From Halorarum salinum (GTDB lineage: Archaea; Halobacteriota; Halobacteria; Halobacteriales; Haloferacaceae), in assembly GCF_013402875.1 (NCBI RefSeq), contig NZ_CP058579.1:2108001-2172000 (forward strand): DNA of 64,000 nucleotides. The letters run 5' to 3'. Below, one piece after another: positions 1-9,750 of this stretch (position 1 is the first letter of the stretch; each line of letters starts with the position of its first letter). The position numbers and the translations under genes were made by a program. The notes under the pieces are model-generated. The model searched no databases, was not told where the DNA came from, and was given only the letters and a program-made list of their open reading frames with translations.

Positions 1-2
1 AC

Positions 3-803
3 GACCTCGTCGTCCGGCAGGTCCAGCGCCGGGCGAAGGGCTGTCTCGGCTACGTCGTCGGCTCGCGGGAGGCCGAGGAGGCGGTCGTCGTCGACGCGAC
101 CAGACAGACCGACCAGTTCAAGGTCACCGCGGCGGACGCGGGGCTCACCGTCGCCCGCGTGTTCGACACGCACGTCCACGCGGACCACATCTCCGGCGGC
201 CCGGCGCTCGCGGAGGAGGTCGGCGTCCCGTACCACCTGGGCGAGCCGGCCCACGACCGCGGCGTCGAGTACGAGTTCGACGCGCTCTCGGACGGGGAGG
301 TCGTCGAGGTCGGCGACGTTAGGGTCGAGGCGCTCCACACGCCGGGGCACACCTCGGAGATGATGAACTACCTCGTGGACGACGAACTCCTGCTCACGGG
401 CGACACGCTGTTCGTCGACTCGGTCGGCCGGACGGAGCTCCAGTTCGGCGAGGCGGACGCCTCCCGTGGCGCCGAACTCTTGTACGAGTCGCTCCACGAG
501 ACCATCCTCGAGTTGCCCGACGACGTCCGGATCCTGCCGGGCCACCTCACGATCACGAGCGACGGTCGCTACGAGAACGGGACGCCGGGCGAGCCGCTCA
601 CGGCCCGCCTCGGCGATCTCCGCGAGGAACTCGACCTCCTCGGGCTCGACGAGGCGGCGTTTGTCGAGCGGCTGACCGAGAACGCCCCCGAGAAGCCGCC
701 GAACTACGAGTCGGTCATCGCCATCAACACCGGCCGGGAGACGGTCGAGGACGAGAGCGAGGCGACCGAACTCGAACTCGGCCCGAACAACTGTGCCGCG
801 TGA
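3..803 (+). CDS. MBL-fold hydrolase, persulfide dioxygenase-like (5' partial)
   Basis: Metallo-beta-lactamase-fold metalloenzyme whose 5' end lies outside the window; the frame is open from base 3. Visible metal motifs in order are HVHADH, PGHTSEM, GDTLF and LPGH. The stretch VGRTELQFG after the Asp ligand resembles the GRTDFQ signature of ETHE1-type persulfide dioxygenases, which oxidise glutathione or protein persulfides to sulfite with mononuclear iron. Some relatives carry an N-terminal rhodanese domain, which cannot be checked here. The tail ends in NNCAA. The family assignment is good; the persulfide substrate is inferred. It lies just upstream of the DUF302/multicopper oxidase pair on the same strand. 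Confidence 0.85.
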   Translation, partial: DLVVRQVQRRAKGCLGYVVGSREAEEAVVVDATRQTDQFKVTAADAGLTVARVFDTHVHADHISGGPALAEEVGVPYHLGEPAHDRGVEYEFDALSDGEVVEVGDVRVEALHTPGHTSEMMNYLVDDELLLTGDTLFVDSVGRTELQFGEADASRGAELLYESLHETILELPDDVRILPGHLTITSDGRYENGTPGEPLTARLGDLREELDLLGLDEAAFVERLTENAPEKPPNYESVIAINTGRETVEDESEATELELGPNNCAA

Positions 804-923
804 GCGGGGTCACGTCCCCGTGGGTGCCCCCGCGGGGACACCGCGACTCTCGTCCGCTCGGTCGGACCCCGGGAGGACGCGTCCGTCAAAACAGTAATCA
901 CCGTTCGGAACGTCTTGCACGAT

Positions 924-1310
924 GTGTCCTATACTACACAAAAACAGGTGACCGGATCGTTCGACGACGTCGTCGAGCGGACGATCGACGCGCTGGAGGA
1001 CGAGGGGTTCGGGGTACTCTGTGACATCGACGTACGGGCCACGTTCGCGGAGAAACTCGACGAGGAGTTCCGCAACTACCGCATCCTCGGGGCGTGCAAC
1101 CCGCAACTGGCCTACCAGGGGCTCGAGGCCGAGATCGAACTGGGCGCGCTGCTCCCGTGTAACGTCGTCGTCTACGAGGCCGACGACGGCGACGTCGTCG
1201 TGAGCGCGGTCGACCCGGAGCAACTCGTCGGCATCACGGACAACCCGGAACTCGACTCCATCTCCGAGGACGTCGCGGGTCGGTTCGAGCGGGTGCTCGA
1301 CGCGCTGTGA
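924..1310 (+). CDS. DUF302 family protein
   Basis: A 128-residue protein matching the DUF302 pattern: an N-terminal stretch (SFDDVVERTIDALEDEGFGV), a central segment with GACNPQLAYQGLEAE, and LLPCNVVVYE. DUF302 is a small alpha/beta domain of unknown function often found with redox or metal genes. I chose the GTG at 924, giving MSYTTQKQV; an in-frame TTG three codons upstream is less likely. The stop overlaps the start of the multicopper oxidase by GTGA, so the two are almost certainly translationally coupled. Two cysteines (in GVLCD and GACNP) and one in LLPCN could bind metal, but this is inference. Confidence 0.85.
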   Translation: MSYTTQKQVTGSFDDVVERTIDALEDEGFGVLCDIDVRATFAEKLDEEFRNYRILGACNPQLAYQGLEAEIELGALLPCNVVVYEADDGDVVVSAVDPEQLVGITDNPELDSISEDVAGRFERVLDAL

Positions 1311-2743
1311 GCGGCCGGTCGTCCCTCGATCGACGGCGGCTTCTTCGTGCGCTCGGCGGGGCCGGTGTGAGCGCGCTCGCTGGCTGTTCCTCGCTCGGCG
1401 GCTCGCCGTTCGACGGCTCCGCGTCGACGTCGACTCCCCGTCCGGCCCCCTCGGGCCCGGCCGACACGACCGCGACGCTGCGGGCGACAGCCGGGACGGT
1501 CGAGCCGGGCCCGGGGGAGTCCACAGAGAACTGGCTCTTCGACGGCGAGTTCCCCGGCCCCGAACTCCGGATGGCCGAGGGTGAGGTGTTCGAGCTCGAA
1601 CTGACGAACGACCTCCCGGAAGGGACGACGATACACTGGCACGGCGTCCCCGTGACGAACGGGATGGACGGCGTTCCCGACGTCACCCAGGCGCCGGTCG
1701 AACCCGGCGGCTCGTTCACGTACCGGTTCCGGGCGGAGCCCCCGGGCACGTACTTCTACCACAGCCACGCCGGCCTCCAGCTCGACCGCGGGCTGCTCGC
1801 TCCGCTCGTCATCGAGGAGTCCGACCCGCACGTGGCGTACGACCGCGAGTACACCGTCGTCGTCGACGACTACCTCGACCGTGCCCCGCGACCGCTCTCC
1901 GCCGCCGACTCGGACCGGGGCCCAGGGGGCGGTCCCGGCGGCACGGGCGGCGGACCGATGGCGACGAGACGACCGCCGTACGCCGGCCCCCTCGTCGACG
2001 GTCGCCTGCCGGACGACCCGCGAACGTTCGGGGTTCGGGACGGCGAGCGCGTCCGCTTCCGGTTCGTCAACGCGAGCAGCGCGACGGCGTTCCGCGTTCG
2101 GATCGCCGGACACCCGTTGACCGTCACGCACGCCGACGGACAGCCGGTCGAGCCGGTCACCGTCGACTCGTTCGGCTTCGGCTCGGGCGAACGGTACGAC
2201 GCCGTCGTCGAGGCGGGCAACCCCGGGACGTGGGAGCTACGTGCCGACGCCATCGACGGCGACGAACCGCCGGGGAGGGCGATCATGTCGTACGAGGGTA
2301 CCGGGGCGTCCGAGTCGCCGACCGCTCCGTCGTCGGACGACCGGCGGCTGTCGTACGACGACCTCCGGGCGCTCTCGCCGTTGGACGGCGTCGGCGGGAG
2401 TCCGGATCGAACGTTCGACCTGACGCTCTCGGCGGGCCGTCGCTCGAACCGGTGGCTGATCGACGGGGAGGCCTACCCCGACGCGGACCCCCTCGAGGTT
2501 CGGGAGGGAGAACACGTCCGGGTCAGGATGACGAACCGGAGCCCCGTCATCCACCCGATGCACCTCCACGGGCACTTCTTCCGGGTCGGGGACGCGGTCA
2601 AGGACACCGTGGTCGTCCCCGGCCACATGGGCCAGGTGACGTTCGACTTCGTCGCCGACAACCCCGGGAACTGGCTGTTCCACTGCCACAACCTGTACCA
2701 CCTCGACGCGGGGATGGCACGCGTCGTGCGGTACGTCCAATGA
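1307..2743 (+). CDS. Multicopper oxidase, Tat-exported lipoprotein
   Basis: A 478-residue multicopper oxidase. The N-terminus has a twin-arginine run (DRRRLLRAL) and a lipobox ending at Cys27 (LAGC), so it should be exported folded by Tat and anchored outside the membrane. Copper ligands are complete: HWH at 110-112, HSH at 152-154, HPMHLH at 416-421 and HCHNLYHLDAGM at 459-470, the last supplying type 1 and type 3 copper ligands. A Gly-rich loop sits near residues 200-222. Likely roles are oxidation of Cu(I), metals or phenols at the surface. The GTG start overlaps the DUF302 stop. A CopB ATPase, a copper-storage protein and a halocyanin nearby support a copper role. Confidence 0.92.
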   Translation: MSGRSSLDRRRLLRALGGAGVSALAGCSSLGGSPFDGSASTSTPRPAPSGPADTTATLRATAGTVEPGPGESTENWLFDGEFPGPELRMAEGEVFELELTNDLPEGTTIHWHGVPVTNGMDGVPDVTQAPVEPGGSFTYRFRAEPPGTYFYHSHAGLQLDRGLLAPLVIEESDPHVAYDREYTVVVDDYLDRAPRPLSAADSDRGPGGGPGGTGGGPMATRRPPYAGPLVDGRLPDDPRTFGVRDGERVRFRFVNASSATAFRVRIAGHPLTVTHADGQPVEPVTVDSFGFGSGERYDAVVEAGNPGTWELRADAIDGDEPPGRAIMSYEGTGASESPTAPSSDDRRLSYDDLRALSPLDGVGGSPDRTFDLTLSAGRRSNRWLIDGEAYPDADPLEVREGEHVRVRMTNRSPVIHPMHLHGHFFRVGDAVKDTVVVPGHMGQVTFDFVADNPGNWLFHCHNLYHLDAGMARVVRYVQ

Positions 2744-2924
2744 TCCACGCGGTCGGAACACGCTTCCGTCCTTCCGCCCGGCCGCCTCCGGCGGTGCAGA
2801 TACGACCGAAGTACCGGGAGGTGGGGGGTTCCCGACGGAGGGACGCCGAGTCGCCCGGGTTCCCGCCCAGTACGTCGAACCCGCCGTCGTCCGGTCGCTT
2901 TCCGCCGGAAGGTCGACCGTGGGC

Positions 2925-4043
2925 TTACCCCGTGTCGTGGGGTTCGCGGCCACCTTCGGAACCCGGCCCGTACTCGTGTTCCGCGTACCACTGGGGCTCG
3001 GGCCACTGGAATCCACCCTCCCGGTAGACGTCGAACGCGCCCCGCTCGATGTCGTCTCCGATGATCGCCGCGGTTGCTTCGTCGACGCTCACGAAGTGAC
3101 AAAGCGGGTGGCCGGGGTACGCGACCGCGCTCTCGAGGACGCCGACGACGAGCCCAGTGGCGGGCGCGCGAACGACCTCGACGTCCTCCTTGAAGTGATC
3201 CGAGATCGTGAACAGCGGCTCCCCCTCCTCAACGAGCGGGTGAGGTCCCCACTCGATGTCGACGAGGCCGCCGGTTTCCGCGCGCACCCACGTCTTCTCG
3301 CCGTCGCGTGCGACCACTCGCGTCCAGCCGGGCCAGGAGACCGGTCGACCGGGAAGCACCTCGTGTTCAGCCAGCACGCTCGCGACACAGTGTAACGCCC
3401 GGTCGAGATGCGCCGTCTGGAACCGGTGGGCGCGGCCCATCTCCACCGTGACCGTCGGAATGCCGTCCCCGCAGGCGACACGCCGGAGCGTCCCGTCCGA
3501 CCCCTCGCCGTCCAGGATGACGCCCGTTCCGAACGCACGAGCGAGACGTTCGACGGCCGGATCGCGCATGTCCGCGCGGACGTGGTACATGGTCGTCCGG
3601 TTGCGCGTCGAGGTGTGGAAGTCGAGGCCGAGATCGCACTTCGAGACGAACTCCTCGTAGATCGTGTTCGCGAGCCGGCCGGCCATCGTCCCCCGTGCGT
3701 TCCCGGGGAACGACCGGTTGAGGTCCTCGTCGTAGATGGGGACGTAGCGCTGCTGGGCCAGAAACCCCGGGACGTTCAACACGTGGAGACAGACGAGCGC
3801 ACCGTTGACGTCGCCGGGCCCATAGCGATCTGCCACCTCCTGAACGATCTTGACGCCGTTCAGTTCGTCGCCGTGAACCGCGGCGGCCAGGAAGATCCGG
3901 GGACCGGCGGCGTCGCCGTTGACGACGGTGACGGGGATATCCAGCGCGTCGCCGTGATACGTCTCCCCGGCGTCGAAGCGGAACGTCCGCTTCTCGCCCG
4001 GATCGACGGAATGTCCACCGACGGTCACTGGTCCCGAGGTCAT
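2925..4043 (-). CDS. Succinylglutamate desuccinylase/aspartoacylase family protein
   Basis: A 372-residue zinc carboxypeptidase-like deacylase. Zinc ligands His57 and Glu60 are in HGDELNG and His143 in LDFHTS; the probable catalytic Glu201 is in TVEMGRAH. The last ~100 residues form a lipoyl-like barrel domain (VVRAPATGLVVG), as is usual in this family. It should hydrolyse an N-acyl amino acid or related amide in the cytoplasm, but the substrate cannot be read from the sequence. It follows the CopB gene on the same strand after 38 bases and may be co-transcribed, although no functional link to copper is evident. The following 181-base gap towards the multicopper oxidase shows no gene. Confidence 0.88.
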   Translation of the reverse strand: MTSGPVTVGGHSVDPGEKRTFRFDAGETYHGDALDIPVTVVNGDAAGPRIFLAAAVHGDELNGVKIVQEVADRYGPGDVNGALVCLHVLNVPGFLAQQRYVPIYDEDLNRSFPGNARGTMAGRLANTIYEEFVSKCDLGLDFHTSTRNRTTMYHVRADMRDPAVERLARAFGTGVILDGEGSDGTLRRVACGDGIPTVTVEMGRAHRFQTAHLDRALHCVASVLAEHEVLPGRPVSWPGWTRVVARDGEKTWVRAETGGLVDIEWGPHPLVEEGEPLFTISDHFKEDVEVVRAPATGLVVGVLESAVAYPGHPLCHFVSVDEATAAIIGDDIERGAFDVYREGGFQWPEPQWYAEHEYGPGSEGGREPHDTG

Positions 4044-4081
4044 GGTACAGATGGGTCAGCTGGGTGGCCCGGTCGGCACCC

Positions 4082-6319
4082 CTAATCCGCCGGCCGTACC
4101 TCCCCCGGCACCGACACGCCCGGGAGGCTCGGCAGGTCGAGGTCGACCCGGCGGAGGAACTGGGCGTTGATGGCGACGATCACCGTGCTGAGCGACATGA
4201 GCAGGGCACCGACCGCGGGCGAGAGGAGGATGCCGATGGGGGCGAGGACGCCGGCCGCGAGCGGGATGGCGAACACGTTGTAGCCCGCGGCCCAGACGAG
4301 GTTCTCCTGCATCTTGCGGTAACTCGCCTTGCTCAGTTTCACGAGGCGAACGACGTCCATCGGGTTGTTCTGGACGAGGATGATGTCCGCCGACTGGACC
4401 GCGACGTCCGTCCCCGACCCGATGGCGATGCCGACGTCCGCGCGCGTCAGCGCCGGCGCGTCGTTGACGCCGTCGCCGACCATCGCCACGAACTTGCCCT
4501 GGTTCTGCAGTTCCTGTACCTTCTCGTCCTTGTCCTCGGGCAGGACCTCCGCGAACACCGTATCGATGCCGAGCTCCTCGGCCACGGCGTCGGCCACGTC
4601 CTTCGAGTCGCCGGTCAGCATCGCCACCTCGATGCCGAGTTCGTGGAGCCCGTCGACGACCCGATAGCTCTCCTCGCGGATGACGTCCGCGAGCGCGAAC
4701 GCCGCGACCGGGTCCCCCGCGACGCTCGCGGCCCCGCCGCTCGCACCGCCCGAGGGCTCGCCGCGCTCGCCCTCGCGGACCAGGTAGACGACCGTCCGCG
4801 CGTTCTCCCCGGCCCGTTCCGCGAACGCCGTCAGTTCCGGCGGGACGTCGCTGTCGAGCTGCGAGAGGAGGTTCGGTCCGCCGACGTGGACCGTCCGTCC
4901 GTCGACGGTCGCGCGGACGCCGCGACCCTTGAGCGCCTCGAAGCCGGTCGCGCTTCGCGCCGCGACGCCCCGCTCGTCGGCCGCCTCGCGGATCGCCCGG
5001 GCGATCATGTGCTCGGAGTCGCCCTCGACGGCCGCGGCGAGCGCCAGCGCCTCGTCCTCGTCGACGCCGTCGACGGTCGCCACGTCGACGACGCCCTGTT
5101 CGCCCTCCGTGAGCGTCCCCGTCTTGTCGAAGACGATCGTGTCCAGTTCGCGGGCCTCCTCCATGGCGATCCGGTCCCGGATCAGCATCCCGTTCTGCGC
5201 GGCGAGCGACGTGTTGATCGCGACGACGAGCGGGATGGCGAGCCCGAGCGCGTGTGGGCAGGCGATCACCAGCACGGTCACGACCCGCTCTACGACCGTG
5301 GCGTCGAACGAGACGGCGACGGTCCACGCCACGGCGGTCACGGCAGCCGCGGCCACCGCGACGTAGAACAGCCACCCCGCCGCGCGGTCGGCGAGCATCT
5401 GGGTCCGGGACTCGCTCTTCTGGGCCTCCTCGACGAGACGCATGATGCCCGCGAGCGTCGTCTCCTCGCCCGTCGCGCTGATTCGGACGCGGAGGCTGCC
5501 GTCGCCGTTGATGGTGCCGCCGATCACCTCGTCGCCCGGGTCCTTCGAGACCGGTCTCGACTCCCCGGTGATCATCGACTCGTTCACGTCCGAGTCCCCC
5601 TCCTCGACGACGCCGTCGGCGGGGACGCTCGCACCCGGGCGGACGAGCACCAGGTCGTCCTCCGTGAGGTCGCTCACCGGCACCTCCTCTGTGTCGCCGC
5701 TTCCGGTGATGCGCTCGGCGGTGTCCGGGAGCAGTTTCGCCAGTTCGTCGAGCGCGCTCGAGGCCCGGCGGACGCTCCGCATCTCGATCCAGTGGCCGAG
5801 CAGCATGACGTCGATGAGCGTCACGAGCTCCCAGAAGAACGCCGACGTCGTCGGGAGGACCACGCTCGCCAGGCTGTAGACGAACGCGACGGTGATGGCC
5901 ATCGAGATGAGCGTCATCATCCCCGGCGCCCGGTCCCTGAGCTCCGGGACGGCCATCCGGAGGAACGGCACGCCCCCGTACCCGAAGACGACCACCGCGA
6001 AAACCGGGTTGATCCACTCGCTTCCGGGGAACACTGGGACCGAGAATCCGAGCCACTCCTGCAGCGTCTCGCTGTAGAGGAGGACCGGAATCGAGAGGAG
6101 CGTCGAGACGAAGAAGCGTCGTCGGAACATCTGCTCATGCCCTTCGTGCATACCCCCATGGTCTCCGTGGTCGTGGCTGCCATCTCCATGATCCATGTCG
6201 TGCTCGTCGTGCTCTGCAACCTCATGCTCCGCCTCGTCAGCGTCCTCGGCTTCCTCCTCAAGCAGCGACTGTTCTACTCGGGATTCTTCCTCGTTTGGTG
6301 AGTGATCGTGTTCGTCCAT
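4082..6319 (-). CDS. copB: CopB-type copper-translocating P-type ATPase
   Basis: A 745-residue P1B-ATPase. In place of an N-terminal HMA domain it has a His/Asp/Glu-rich tail (residues 3-62, including [15 protein letters not shown]). Key motifs are TGES at 251-254, the membrane metal site CPH at 354-356, DKTGT from 398, SEHMIA around 435 and GDGVND at 615-620. The CPH rather than CPC motif is typical of the CopB (P1B-3) group, which exports copper and sometimes silver across the plasma membrane. I chose the ATG that gives MDEHDHS; an upstream in-frame ATG at 6352 would add eleven unrelated residues. It lies downstream of the channel gene on the same strand. Confidence 0.93.
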   Translation of the reverse strand: MDEHDHSPNEEESRVEQSLLEEEAEDADEAEHEVAEHDEHDMDHGDGSHDHGDHGGMHEGHEQMFRRRFFVSTLLSIPVLLYSETLQEWLGFSVPVFPGSEWINPVFAVVVFGYGGVPFLRMAVPELRDRAPGMMTLISMAITVAFVYSLASVVLPTTSAFFWELVTLIDVMLLGHWIEMRSVRRASSALDELAKLLPDTAERITGSGDTEEVPVSDLTEDDLVLVRPGASVPADGVVEEGDSDVNESMITGESRPVSKDPGDEVIGGTINGDGSLRVRISATGEETTLAGIMRLVEEAQKSESRTQMLADRAAGWLFYVAVAAAAVTAVAWTVAVSFDATVVERVVTVLVIACPHALGLAIPLVVAINTSLAAQNGMLIRDRIAMEEARELDTIVFDKTGTLTEGEQGVVDVATVDGVDEDEALALAAAVEGDSEHMIARAIREAADERGVAARSATGFEALKGRGVRATVDGRTVHVGGPNLLSQLDSDVPPELTAFAERAGENARTVVYLVREGERGEPSGGASGGAASVAGDPVAAFALADVIREESYRVVDGLHELGIEVAMLTGDSKDVADAVAEELGIDTVFAEVLPEDKDEKVQELQNQGKFVAMVGDGVNDAPALTRADVGIAIGSGTDVAVQSADIILVQNNPMDVVRLVKLSKASYRKMQENLVWAAGYNVFAIPLAAGVLAPIGILLSPAVGALLMSLSTVIVAINAQFLRRVDLDLPSLPGVSVPGEVRPAD

Positions 6320-6380
6320 GGGTGTCTTTATTGAACGGCCATACGGGACCAAGGATGATTGGTGTGTGGGCCATATGCGG

Positions 6381-6418
6381 AGCCCATTATGCTGATTCTA
6401 GCCCATTATGCTGATTCC
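6381..6418. repeat. Tandem 19-base direct repeat
   Basis: Two adjacent copies of a 19-base unit (6381-6399 and 6400-6418) differ only in the last base. The second copy contains the last codons and TAA stop of the channel gene; the first lies in the 86-base gap before copB. It looks like a recent slippage duplication, possibly affecting the copB upstream region. Confidence 0.85.
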
Positions 6419-7410
6419 CTCTGAGTTGGCCATTCTCGCAGGTCTGATTCTATGAGCCCCAGGAGTATTCGCCGGCGCTCGGTCATATCAGCCATCGAGG
6501 CGAGATACTCTTCGTCAGAAACGGTCGGGATTCCCACGTCGCGAAGGGTTTCGATCTCAGGTACGGGTGGAGAGCGATCAGCCGGTTCGATGTAGGCACT
6601 TCCGACTGTCTCAAGATAGCTCTCGACGCTAGCGCGACCTTCATTCATGAGGATCGCGTTCGGTCGGCTCCGTTCGTCGACGGCGAACTGAAGCAGTGTG
6701 AGCGCGTTGTCGAGGACTGCAATGCTTGTCGTCGGCGCTTGCGCTGATCGTCCGCTATAAAAGTAGTGGAGAATGGGGTACGCCTTGTGGTTTGATGTGA
6801 GCATATTGAGCTGTGTCGAAACGGTGTTGAGAGGGACTTCGAGCCCCTGAAACGCTTCACCGTCCCAGCTCGTCTGGAGAATCTCGGTGCCCTGCATGCC
6901 GAGTCCGCTCACGGTAGTCGCAAACGAGTGCTTCTGTGTGACCGCTCCGAGGACGGACAGGACGTACGTCACACTCAGGGTGATGAAGAGCATCCCGCTC
7001 GCGGACGCAAGCGTAGTTACGATCTGCCAGATGCTCCCCTGGGGAATGAAATCGCCGTTCCCCAGGGTGAAAATCGTGTAGCCGGTGTAGTAGACGAGGT
7101 CGGACCACGAGATACTCCGTCCGTTGACCGTGTCGAGCAGAGTGTTCTCGGCGCTCGCGAAGAGGAGCGTCCATCCGGCCCAGAGGAGTGCGATCCAGCT
7201 TGCGAGGCTCAGGACCAGGATTACTGGTCCTGAGAGCGTAAGGAGCCGGGAATTACGACCGCCGACCCTCCGCAGGACCGACCAGGTCCCCGCCATCAGC
7301 CACGACGTAAGCGGTCCGGCACCACCCTCCACCCAGAGCGTCGTCCAGAGGAGGTCTACGATGACGATGACGAGACAGAGGATTCCAAGGACGAGGGAGA
7401 AGACGTTCAT
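6406..7410 (-). CDS. Potassium-channel family membrane protein
   Basis: A 334-residue protein with N-terminal hydrophobic segments (about residues 1-25 and 60-90), a pore loop, and a second membrane helix (about 135-160), followed by a ~170-residue soluble C-terminal domain. The loop TIFTLGNGDF resembles the K+ channel filter (TVGYGD) with Asn replacing Tyr, so it matches the ion-channel-2 fold but selectivity is uncertain. The C-terminal domain is not an obvious RCK domain; it is all-helical and contains few recognisable motifs. It sits directly upstream of copB on the same strand. The base composition from about 6.4 to 11.6 kb is visibly less GC-rich than the flanks. Confidence 0.8.
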   Translation of the reverse strand: MNVFSLVLGILCLVIVIVDLLWTTLWVEGGAGPLTSWLMAGTWSVLRRVGGRNSRLLTLSGPVILVLSLASWIALLWAGWTLLFASAENTLLDTVNGRSISWSDLVYYTGYTIFTLGNGDFIPQGSIWQIVTTLASASGMLFITLSVTYVLSVLGAVTQKHSFATTVSGLGMQGTEILQTSWDGEAFQGLEVPLNTVSTQLNMLTSNHKAYPILHYFYSGRSAQAPTTSIAVLDNALTLLQFAVDERSRPNAILMNEGRASVESYLETVGSAYIEPADRSPPVPEIETLRDVGIPTVSDEEYLASMADMTERRRILLGLIESDLREWPTQRESA

Positions 7411-7640
7411 GCGGTTTCCTCCCCGGGAGTGGACCTACCCTGGTGGTAGGTGTATGAACGGGTGCTTCCGTTTGGTGCCGTGTTCACCCGGCCATGACGG
7501 CTCGAGTCCGGTGTTTTCACGCTCTCTTGGTCATTCTCCCGGACGGAAAATGCTCCTCCGTAGGCCACGGCGGGAAGCCGAAGAAGCAACGGCAGGGTAG
7601 CCCGAACACGGAAAGGCAACGAGGGACTAGAGCTGGTACT

Positions 7641-7946
7641 GTGACCACGGAGACACTCGAGGGCTACGTCATCGACGTCGGATGCATCCGGAAGAACGCC
7701 CGTGACGACCTTCTCGAGAAGGCCCGAACGCACACTCGGGAGTGTGCACTGATGGGCCACTGCGTCGAGAGCGGGTACGGCATCGTGACCGAGGACGATC
7801 GATTGACCGTCCTCGACCCTGAAGCGACCCCGAAGATCGTCGCCGTCGTCGGGGAGAGCGACACGGAGCAGGGGATTCGCCTCCGCGTCCAGCGGGACGA
7901 GCGAGACGGCGCGATGGAGACGACTGATATCGAGGAGAGTGGATAG
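7641..7946 (+). CDS. Small cysteine-containing protein with a GYVIDVGC motif
   Basis: A 101-residue protein from a GTG start at 7641. The fold signature is an N-terminal G-Y-V-I-D-V-G-C, then HTRECALMGHCVESGYGIV, then a short DRLTVLD strand. This spacing (G..x-D-x-x-C ... CA...C...G) matches a small domain widespread in bacterial and archaeal envelope or metal-associated proteins, of unknown function; the Cys/His residues could bind a metal. No signal peptide is seen. It is transcribed away from the channel gene and towards the operon at 8.0-11.5 kb. Naming a function would be guesswork; the copper context is only suggestive. Confidence 0.7.
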   Translation: MTTETLEGYVIDVGCIRKNARDDLLEKARTHTRECALMGHCVESGYGIVTEDDRLTVLDPEATPKIVAVVGESDTEQGIRLRVQRDERDGAMETTDIEESG

Positions 7947-8026
7947 CGGCCGCACGCCCGACGCCGACAACCTCCGGGGTTCTGACCGTGTACCCCCGAA
8001 CGTGGAATCGTAGGCCAGTGGGGAGA

Positions 8027-8530
8027 TCAATCGGTGCTCGACTCCATTGTTTCTGATCGGCGAGGATGCTCGTGATGCGTCACGGTTCCCTCAACAGCCG
8101 TTGCCCCGTGAGAACGAAGCAGCGCCTCCACGTCTTCGACTCGGTTATCCGGGACAGTCACTGCAGTCTGCGGTCGGTCCAACGCCGGTGGTCGTCGGTA
8201 TGTCCCAATCACGCCGCCGAGGAACCCTCCGCACGCCGCACCGAGGCCGAACCCGAGGAAGATCAGCATGTACCGTCCCGCGGTCATGATCGGACTCACG
8301 CGCGGTATCCAGAACACGTTCTGGTCCATGGCAAACAGGAGGACGGCGCCGAGTACTCCTCCCAGTAGTCCGCCCCAGAGGAGCCCCCGGGTCTCGGGCA
8401 TCGTCGCAGTGGGATCGAAGAACGGGTTATCGGTGTCCGGCTCTGTGGGCTCTAGGCCTGCATCACGAAGTACCTGCTTTGCCCCAGCTGCCGCATCTGT
8501 TTCATCGAATGTCGCGACGAGACGTCTCAC
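8027..8530 (-). CDS. Gly-rich two-helix membrane protein
   Basis: A 167-residue protein starting at GTG 8530. An N-terminal ~45-residue soluble segment (VATFDETDAAAGAKQVLRDAG) and a C-terminal one (VTVPDNRVEDVEALLRSHGA) flank two Gly-zipper membrane helices (LLWGGLLGGVLGAVLLF and LGFGLGAACGGFLGGVIG). The soluble halves look like the split ferredoxin-like domain seen in stress-related membrane proteins, but I do not recognise the family precisely. Its start overlaps the previous gene's stop by GTGA, so it is the third gene of the operon that begins at 11534. Confidence 0.75.
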   Translation of the reverse strand: MRRLVATFDETDAAAGAKQVLRDAGLEPTEPDTDNPFFDPTATMPETRGLLWGGLLGGVLGAVLLFAMDQNVFWIPRVSPIMTAGRYMLIFLGFGLGAACGGFLGGVIGTYRRPPALDRPQTAVTVPDNRVEDVEALLRSHGATAVEGTVTHHEHPRRSETMESSTD

Positions 8531-9750
8531 TGTCCACCTCCAGGTTCCTGTAGCATCGTGTGGAGCCGTGCTTGAACTCGCTGGCTAATCTGGTTCGTGT
8601 CACCGACGATCCAGCCGTGGTTGTACTTGCGATCGTACGGTGCAGCCTCGTGTGGCCGCGTGAGGTTCGTCAGATAGTTCCCCACCGCTGCCGGGATGGT
8701 ATCCGACTCCACGAGGAGCATTGGACCGTGTTTCCCGCGATGGCTTTCGACGCAGGCGGGGAGTGCAGTCTGCCAGTTCTCGGGATTGGCGAAGATGAAG
8801 TTGTGCCCGCTCTCGGCGATGCCCCAGCCGATGTTCCGTGGCCACTCGCCGAACACCCACCCCTGGTTCCGGCCGAGGTCCTTGTAGCCGGCGAACCCGA
8901 CGCTCAGCTTGTACGGATCAGATCCCTGCGGAATCCGCTGGACGTGGCCGAACTGTGCGAGCTCACGGGCGACCTGCGCACTGATTCTGCTCTCGTCGCC
9001 GAGGAGGTACATGTACGCCTCGTCGAACCGGGCGTCGAGCTGGCGGCGTGTCACCTCCGGAATACGATCACCGTCGACGTAGAGGAAGCCGTCACCGCCA
9101 TGAGCGTTCCAAGATTGGGCCGGGATAGCCGTCCGGAGGTCGTCGAGATCGGCGATGAACGTGGTGTCCCGATGGTTCGCGTGGATCGTACTGAGGTACT
9201 GGTCGACGTTGGCCGCTACCTCTGCCGGGCTGTCACCCGGAATGCGACTCGTCTTCAGACCCATCCCCTCGATGGTTTGCCGGACGCCACTGCTGATGTA
9301 TCGCTCACCGCCGACGAGGTACACCTGCACGTTCCCGTCGACGTGAACTCCCTCCGGATGAAGCCGCTCGATCTCCTCACGAGTTGCTTCCGGCAGGGAG
9401 TCCTGCTCCGTTAACAGGACAGCGCCATCGATCGGATGATGGATGACGGCGACTCCCGGGAGCGCTGCACCCAGATCGCTATCGTTGATGAGTATCGCCG
9501 CACCCGGCCGGGTGTGCTCGTTGATCGCCGTGTAAACGTTCTGCGTGAACGCCGTCGCGGTCTCGTACTCGTTGCTCCCGGCGAGGCGGGTCGTCATGGT
9601 CGTGGCGGTCCACTCATCGAAGTCAGCACTTTCCGGCCCCGATTGGCTCCCCTGCTGGGACGTCCGGGCCAAGGTAACTCCGGCAAGGCCAGTTCCGACT
9701 GGCAGTGCGGCGAGATCGCGCAGGAACTTCCGGCGACTGCGATCACTCAT
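8527..9750 (-). CDS. Tat-exported protein with three cell-wall-binding (CWB2) type repeats
   Basis: A 407-residue protein. It starts at ATG 9750 with a Tat leader (SDRSRRKFLRDL followed by a hydrophobic stretch). Three units of about 90 residues follow the cell-wall-binding repeat 2 pattern: a strand ending in a small-residue ALP, a 'LL..DSLP' step, and a VYLVGGE...IS..V closing strand. Unit 1 contains AILINDSDLGAALPG and VYLVGGERYISS; unit 2 TFIADLDDLRTAIP and YLLGDESRIS; unit 3 NFIFANPENWQTALP and GWIVGDTNQIS. In bacteria this fold binds anionic wall polymers; haloarchaea lack such walls, so the ligand is unknown. The start overlaps the upstream stop by ATGA, and the downstream gene overlaps by GTGA. 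Confidence 0.82.
   Translation of the reverse strand: MSDRSRRKFLRDLAALPVGTGLAGVTLARTSQQGSQSGPESADFDEWTATTMTTRLAGSNEYETATAFTQNVYTAINEHTRPGAAILINDSDLGAALPGVAVIHHPIDGAVLLTEQDSLPEATREEIERLHPEGVHVDGNVQVYLVGGERYISSGVRQTIEGMGLKTSRIPGDSPAEVAANVDQYLSTIHANHRDTTFIADLDDLRTAIPAQSWNAHGGDGFLYVDGDRIPEVTRRQLDARFDEAYMYLLGDESRISAQVARELAQFGHVQRIPQGSDPYKLSVGFAGYKDLGRNQGWVFGEWPRNIGWGIAESGHNFIFANPENWQTALPACVESHRGKHGPMLLVESDTIPAAVGNYLTNLTRPHEAAPYDRKYNHGWIVGDTNQISQRVQARLHTMLQEPGGGQ

Noticed and set aside
4056-6056. A long minus-strand frame inside the copB region
   Set aside because: It is Arg/Gly-rich and out of frame with CopB, whose motifs are all in the other frame.
7407-8030. Minus-strand frame antisense to the small Cys protein
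   Set aside because: The plus-strand frame has the conserved Cys motifs and GTG start; the antisense frame has none.
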